Under the pieces are notes generated by a model. It ran no database searches and was not told the origin of the DNA. It worked only from the letters and a program-made list of their open reading frames with translations. From NCBI GenBank assembly GCA_002391275.1, contig DGSC01000033.1:11811-43283 (forward strand): a stretch of 31,473 nt of DNA. Reading direction: 5' to 3'. This DNA comes from Prevotellaceae bacterium UBA4372. GTDB lineage: Bacteria > Bacteroidota > Bacteroidia > Bacteroidales > Bacteroidaceae. Shown here in pieces: positions 29,419 through 31,473 of this stretch. Every line of letters begins with the position of its first letter. The stretch's first letter is position 1. A program made the translations under genes and the position numbers.

Positions 29419-30516
29419 TTAATAATCAAAAATCTGAGTGGTTTCGTAAAGCACCGTCCACGAAGCGTTGGCTGTTCTCTTGATGAAAAACTTGCTTGCA
29501 GCCTTACGAGGTACGGCCACTTGGCACTTGTCATTCTTCAAGTAATAGAATTCAGCGTCTTGCCCCGACTGGGTGTAATATGACCATACAGCTGTTGGTT
29601 GCCCCTCGGGGAGGTACTCCTTCCACTGATTGCCGTCCTTAAAGAAAAAGCCGCGTGTATGACAGAACAGCTTGTTGCCCCTTTGGGGACAGAAATCAAA
29701 AATCTGACGGGTGTAGTAGACAACTTCCCATTTGCCATTACGGCTGATGAAGATGTTGTTGCTCGGGTTCTTGGGTATACTGAGAGAGCATTTCGAATTA
29801 TTCAAATTGTAAAAGGCTTCTTCCTCATGATACTGCTTATAAGTTGCCCAAGACGACGTGGGGTTATTGCTTGGTCTGTATTCGTACCATGTCAGTCCGT
29901 CGCGTATGAAGTAACCGCCATCGTACAGACATAGCATTGTCTTATTGCTTGTGGCAGTAGTGGTCGTGGCTGTGGCCGTCTTCTGCTGCCCTTTTGACAT
30001 GAACGTACCCTCCTTTGCCAAATTACGAATTGTAGTATACAAGGTTTTGCTCTCTTGACTCTGCAATACTATTTCTGGCAACGAACTCACCGAACGTGTT
30101 GACAACTCACCGGAATCATTCCAAACAACTTGGTCGTTTCCGTTGATGAACTCCACGTTATCAATGAAATAAAGAGGCAAAAAAAATATATAAGGACCTT
30201 CGTCATAATTATGACGTACGCTGGAAAAGTTGTAGACATAGGTACCCTTGCCCGTCAGGACGAAACGCATACTGCCGGAACGTGAGACATACACCGTCGC
30301 TGGTCGGCGAATGGTGTCTGATTTCTGCATCTGTTTACTCCTGAAGACATAGGAATCAAAATGCAAAGTGTAGTCATACTGAGCCAGACAGATCTGCGAT
30401 GCTGCCAACAACAGCATAGCGGATGTTAATAGGCGTCTCCATTTTGCGACGCCATTCCTCAGACTATAATAGATTTTATAGCCGACATTGTTAGATTCCA
30501 TTCTCTTTTGTTTCAT
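29419..30516 (-). CDS. Secreted protein of unknown function with a duplicated C-terminal domain
   Basis: A 365-residue protein. A basic N-terminus precedes a signal segment (LLTSAMLLLAASQICLA, probable cleavage before QYDY at 47). Residues 47-170 form a beta-rich domain without known motifs. A Thr/Ala linker (ATATTTTATS, 181-190) follows, then two copies of a domain of about 78 residues, at about 199-275 and 287-365. Both read G(Y/F)F..DG..W.EY.P, then a Trp with aromatic residues, (F)Y.L.N.KC...(I/V)P, FI, W.V.Y, and QIFD(F/Y). I do not recognise this domain. The Trp/Tyr-rich, Cys-containing repeat would suit a binding module outside the cell, which is inference. No good promoter box is seen upstream of 30516. 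It is not evidently in an operon. Confidence 0.75.
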   Translation of the reverse strand: MKQKRMESNNVGYKIYYSLRNGVAKWRRLLTSAMLLLAASQICLAQYDYTLHFDSYVFRSKQMQKSDTIRRPATVYVSRSGSMRFVLTGKGTYVYNFSSVRHNYDEGPYIFFLPLYFIDNVEFINGNDQVVWNDSGELSTRSVSSLPEIVLQSQESKTLYTTIRNLAKEGTFMSKGQQKTATATTTTATSNKTMLCLYDGGYFIRDGLTWYEYRPSNNPTSSWATYKQYHEEEAFYNLNNSKCSLSIPKNPSNNIFISRNGKWEVVYYTRQIFDFCPQRGNKLFCHTRGFFFKDGNQWKEYLPEGQPTAVWSYYTQSGQDAEFYYLKNDKCQVAVPRKAASKFFIKRTANASWTVLYETTQIFDY

Positions 30517-30994
30517 AGTTTCACGCGAGTATTACTCTAAGCTAAAGTTTTATACGGATAAGTACTGGGGTAATATTAATTGATTCAAGTTCTGCATGTA
30601 TGTTAACTACCTTCAACGAAGCGTCCTACGCCTGAACCTTAGTCGCTTCAACACATTGTAGTAGGGGGTAAAACATTCCTTTGTCAAAAGCTTTTGTCCT
30701 TACAGGACGCGTATACAGATGCGACCTCACCCCCCGGGGTCCGCCCAGAGCTATGGGTCCACTGGCCTTTCAAGCCGTTTAGCAACAAGCGAAACCTCAA
30801 TGATTTGAAATGATTGTCGATTATATGAAAGTCATCTTTCTTCGCTTACTCTTAGGATAGTATCTGCCTGCAAAATTGAACAATAATCCTTATCCCTACA
30901 ATTTTTTTCAGCATTTTTTTTCGTATTGCAGCAACAAATAGACGATTTCTTGCAAGCACTCAGGCGTCTTGTTTTCCTAAAAACCATCGGCTGT
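30517..30994. other. Intergenic stretch without a gene
   Basis: I see no coding frame. There is a perfect 12-bp palindrome caaaagcttttg at 30685-30696, a small stem gtcc/ggac just after it, and a GC-rich patch (ccccccgggg near 30731). Together they might be part of a structured RNA, but no family is recognised and no promoter box of the usual type is evident. Confidence 0.3.
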
Positions 30995-31148
30995 TGGCTA
31001 CATCAAGTAAATCGCATAGGTTCATCGGGCAAATCTCTTAGGCGCATCAGGCTATTCGCTTAGGCGCATCGGGCAAATCTCTTAGGCGCATCAGGTTATT
31101 CGCTTAGGCGCATCGATCATTTCGCATAGGCGTTTCGGGCTATTGGGC
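30995..31148. repeat. Second intergenic 22-bp tandem repeat array
   Basis: Units start at 31017, 31039, 31061, 31083, 31105 and 31127, exactly 22 apart, with a decayed unit at 30995. The constant part is taggcgcatc. The following 12 bases alternate between gggcaaatctct and agg(c/t)tattcgct in the first four units, giving a 44-bp super-period, and drift in the last two. No open frame or terminator is associated. Confidence 0.88.
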
Positions 31149-31330
31149 AGTCCCATTTCCGGCTCGAATGCTTTGATGATTTAGCAGAAAAATACAAATA
31201 ATACAATTTTGGTTTTATAAAATATACTACAAGCCTACAATAATATGGTATATTCTTTGTTTACAGGCGATTATCATATAGGTTTTTGTTGATATATTTA
31301 GGCAAATAAGTAGGTATTAAATTAAGAAAT

Positions 31331-31346
31331 CTGCAAAAAATTGCAG
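31331..31346. promoter_or_regulatory. Operator-like dyad 1
   Basis: ctgcaa-aaaa-ttgcag. It is similar in core (gcaaaaaattgc) to the dyad at 31363-31380, and their centres are 33 bp apart. Confidence 0.5.
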
Positions 31347-31362
31347 CATCACATGATTTTTT

Positions 31363-31380
31363 TGTGCAAAAATTTGCACA
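31363..31380. promoter_or_regulatory. Operator-like dyad 2 overlapping the -33 box
   Basis: tgtgcaaa-aa-tttgcaca, perfect 8-base arms. Its right arm contains the TTTG of the promoter at 31373, so a protein bound here would compete with the sigma factor. Confidence 0.6.
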
Positions 31381-31404
31381 TTATAATTATTGTTTCTATA
31401 TTTG
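31373..31404 (+). promoter_or_regulatory. Promoter directed out of the right edge
   Basis: -33 TTTG at 31373-31376 and -7 TATATTTG at 31397-31404 with a 20-bp spacer. The gene it drives is beyond the window. Confidence 0.75.
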
Positions 31405-31431
31405 CAAACAGAAATAAGGAGGCAAGAGATA

Positions 31432-31473
31432 AGGAGTAGAAAAGAGGGCGGCGAGGAGTAGAAAAGAGGACAG
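31432..31473. repeat. 22-bp direct repeat at the right edge
   Basis: aggagtagaaaagagg occurs at 31432-31447 and again at 31454-31469, 22 bases apart. The window ends inside the second unit. It would lie in the leader of the transcript from the promoter at 31373-31404. Confidence 0.65.

Overview
The window looks like chromosomal DNA of a Bacteroidales bacterium, most likely Prevotella in the broad sense. Supporting this are repeated Bacteroidetes-type promoters (a -33 TTTG and a -7 TAnnTTTG about 20 bp apart, at 1148-1179, 10956-10986, 27111-27142 and 31373-31404), A-rich start regions without clear Shine-Dalgarno sites, several large secreted proteins ending in a GxY-x-G...G-x-Y-IV-R-x-G tail, and families typical of the phylum (DUF3256, Omp28-like, DUF5715, DUF4153, LTxxQ). 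The species call is inference.

Layout. 1-411 has no convincing gene, only the end of a 22-bp-period repeat. A DUF3256 protein (412-1122, -) and a small HAD phosphatase (1250-1681, +) are divergently transcribed. From 8669 down to 1920 runs a minus-strand block: two paralogous secreted endonuclease-I proteins, truA, an EamA/DMT transporter and an Omp28-like secreted protein. The first three junctions are TAATG overlaps or a 2-base gap. Next come three minus-strand envelope or secreted proteins: an OB-fold lipoprotein-like protein, an LTxxQ protein and a DUF5715/M15-like protein. From 12800 the plus strand carries phoH-purC-menG-glycosyltransferase-aroE-TPM-lemA-(broken lipoprotein gene)-purM. 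This mixes nucleotide, menaquinone and shikimate synthesis. It continues with a RAYT-type Y1 transposase fused to an extra domain, a PreA-like dihydropyrimidine dehydrogenase, tRNA-Val(CAC), prfA, a DUF4153 membrane protein, a Fic protein and pyrF. A minus-strand secreted protein with a duplicated domain (29419-30516) follows. The last 950 bases are intergenic and end in a promoter aimed out of the window.

The least expected signals are repeats. (1) Four intergenic sites (2-45, 14813-14966, 30995-31148, 31432-31473) hold tandem repeats of unrelated sequence that all have exactly a 22-bp period, each unit made of a conserved part and a changing part. Two of them alternate A/B units to give a 44-bp super-period. 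(2) A GC-rich palindromic element sits in frame inside truA, the EamA gene and pyrF, and again just upstream of pyrF. In the EamA gene and in pyrF it occurs as an inverted pair that adds tens of residues to an otherwise intact enzyme or transporter. (3) The RAYT gene carries two REP-like palindromes in its own coding sequence, and one of them resembles the hairpin that closes the 14.9-kb 22-bp array. (4) Two similar dyads 33 bp apart, one covering the -33 box, mark a regulated promoter at the right edge.
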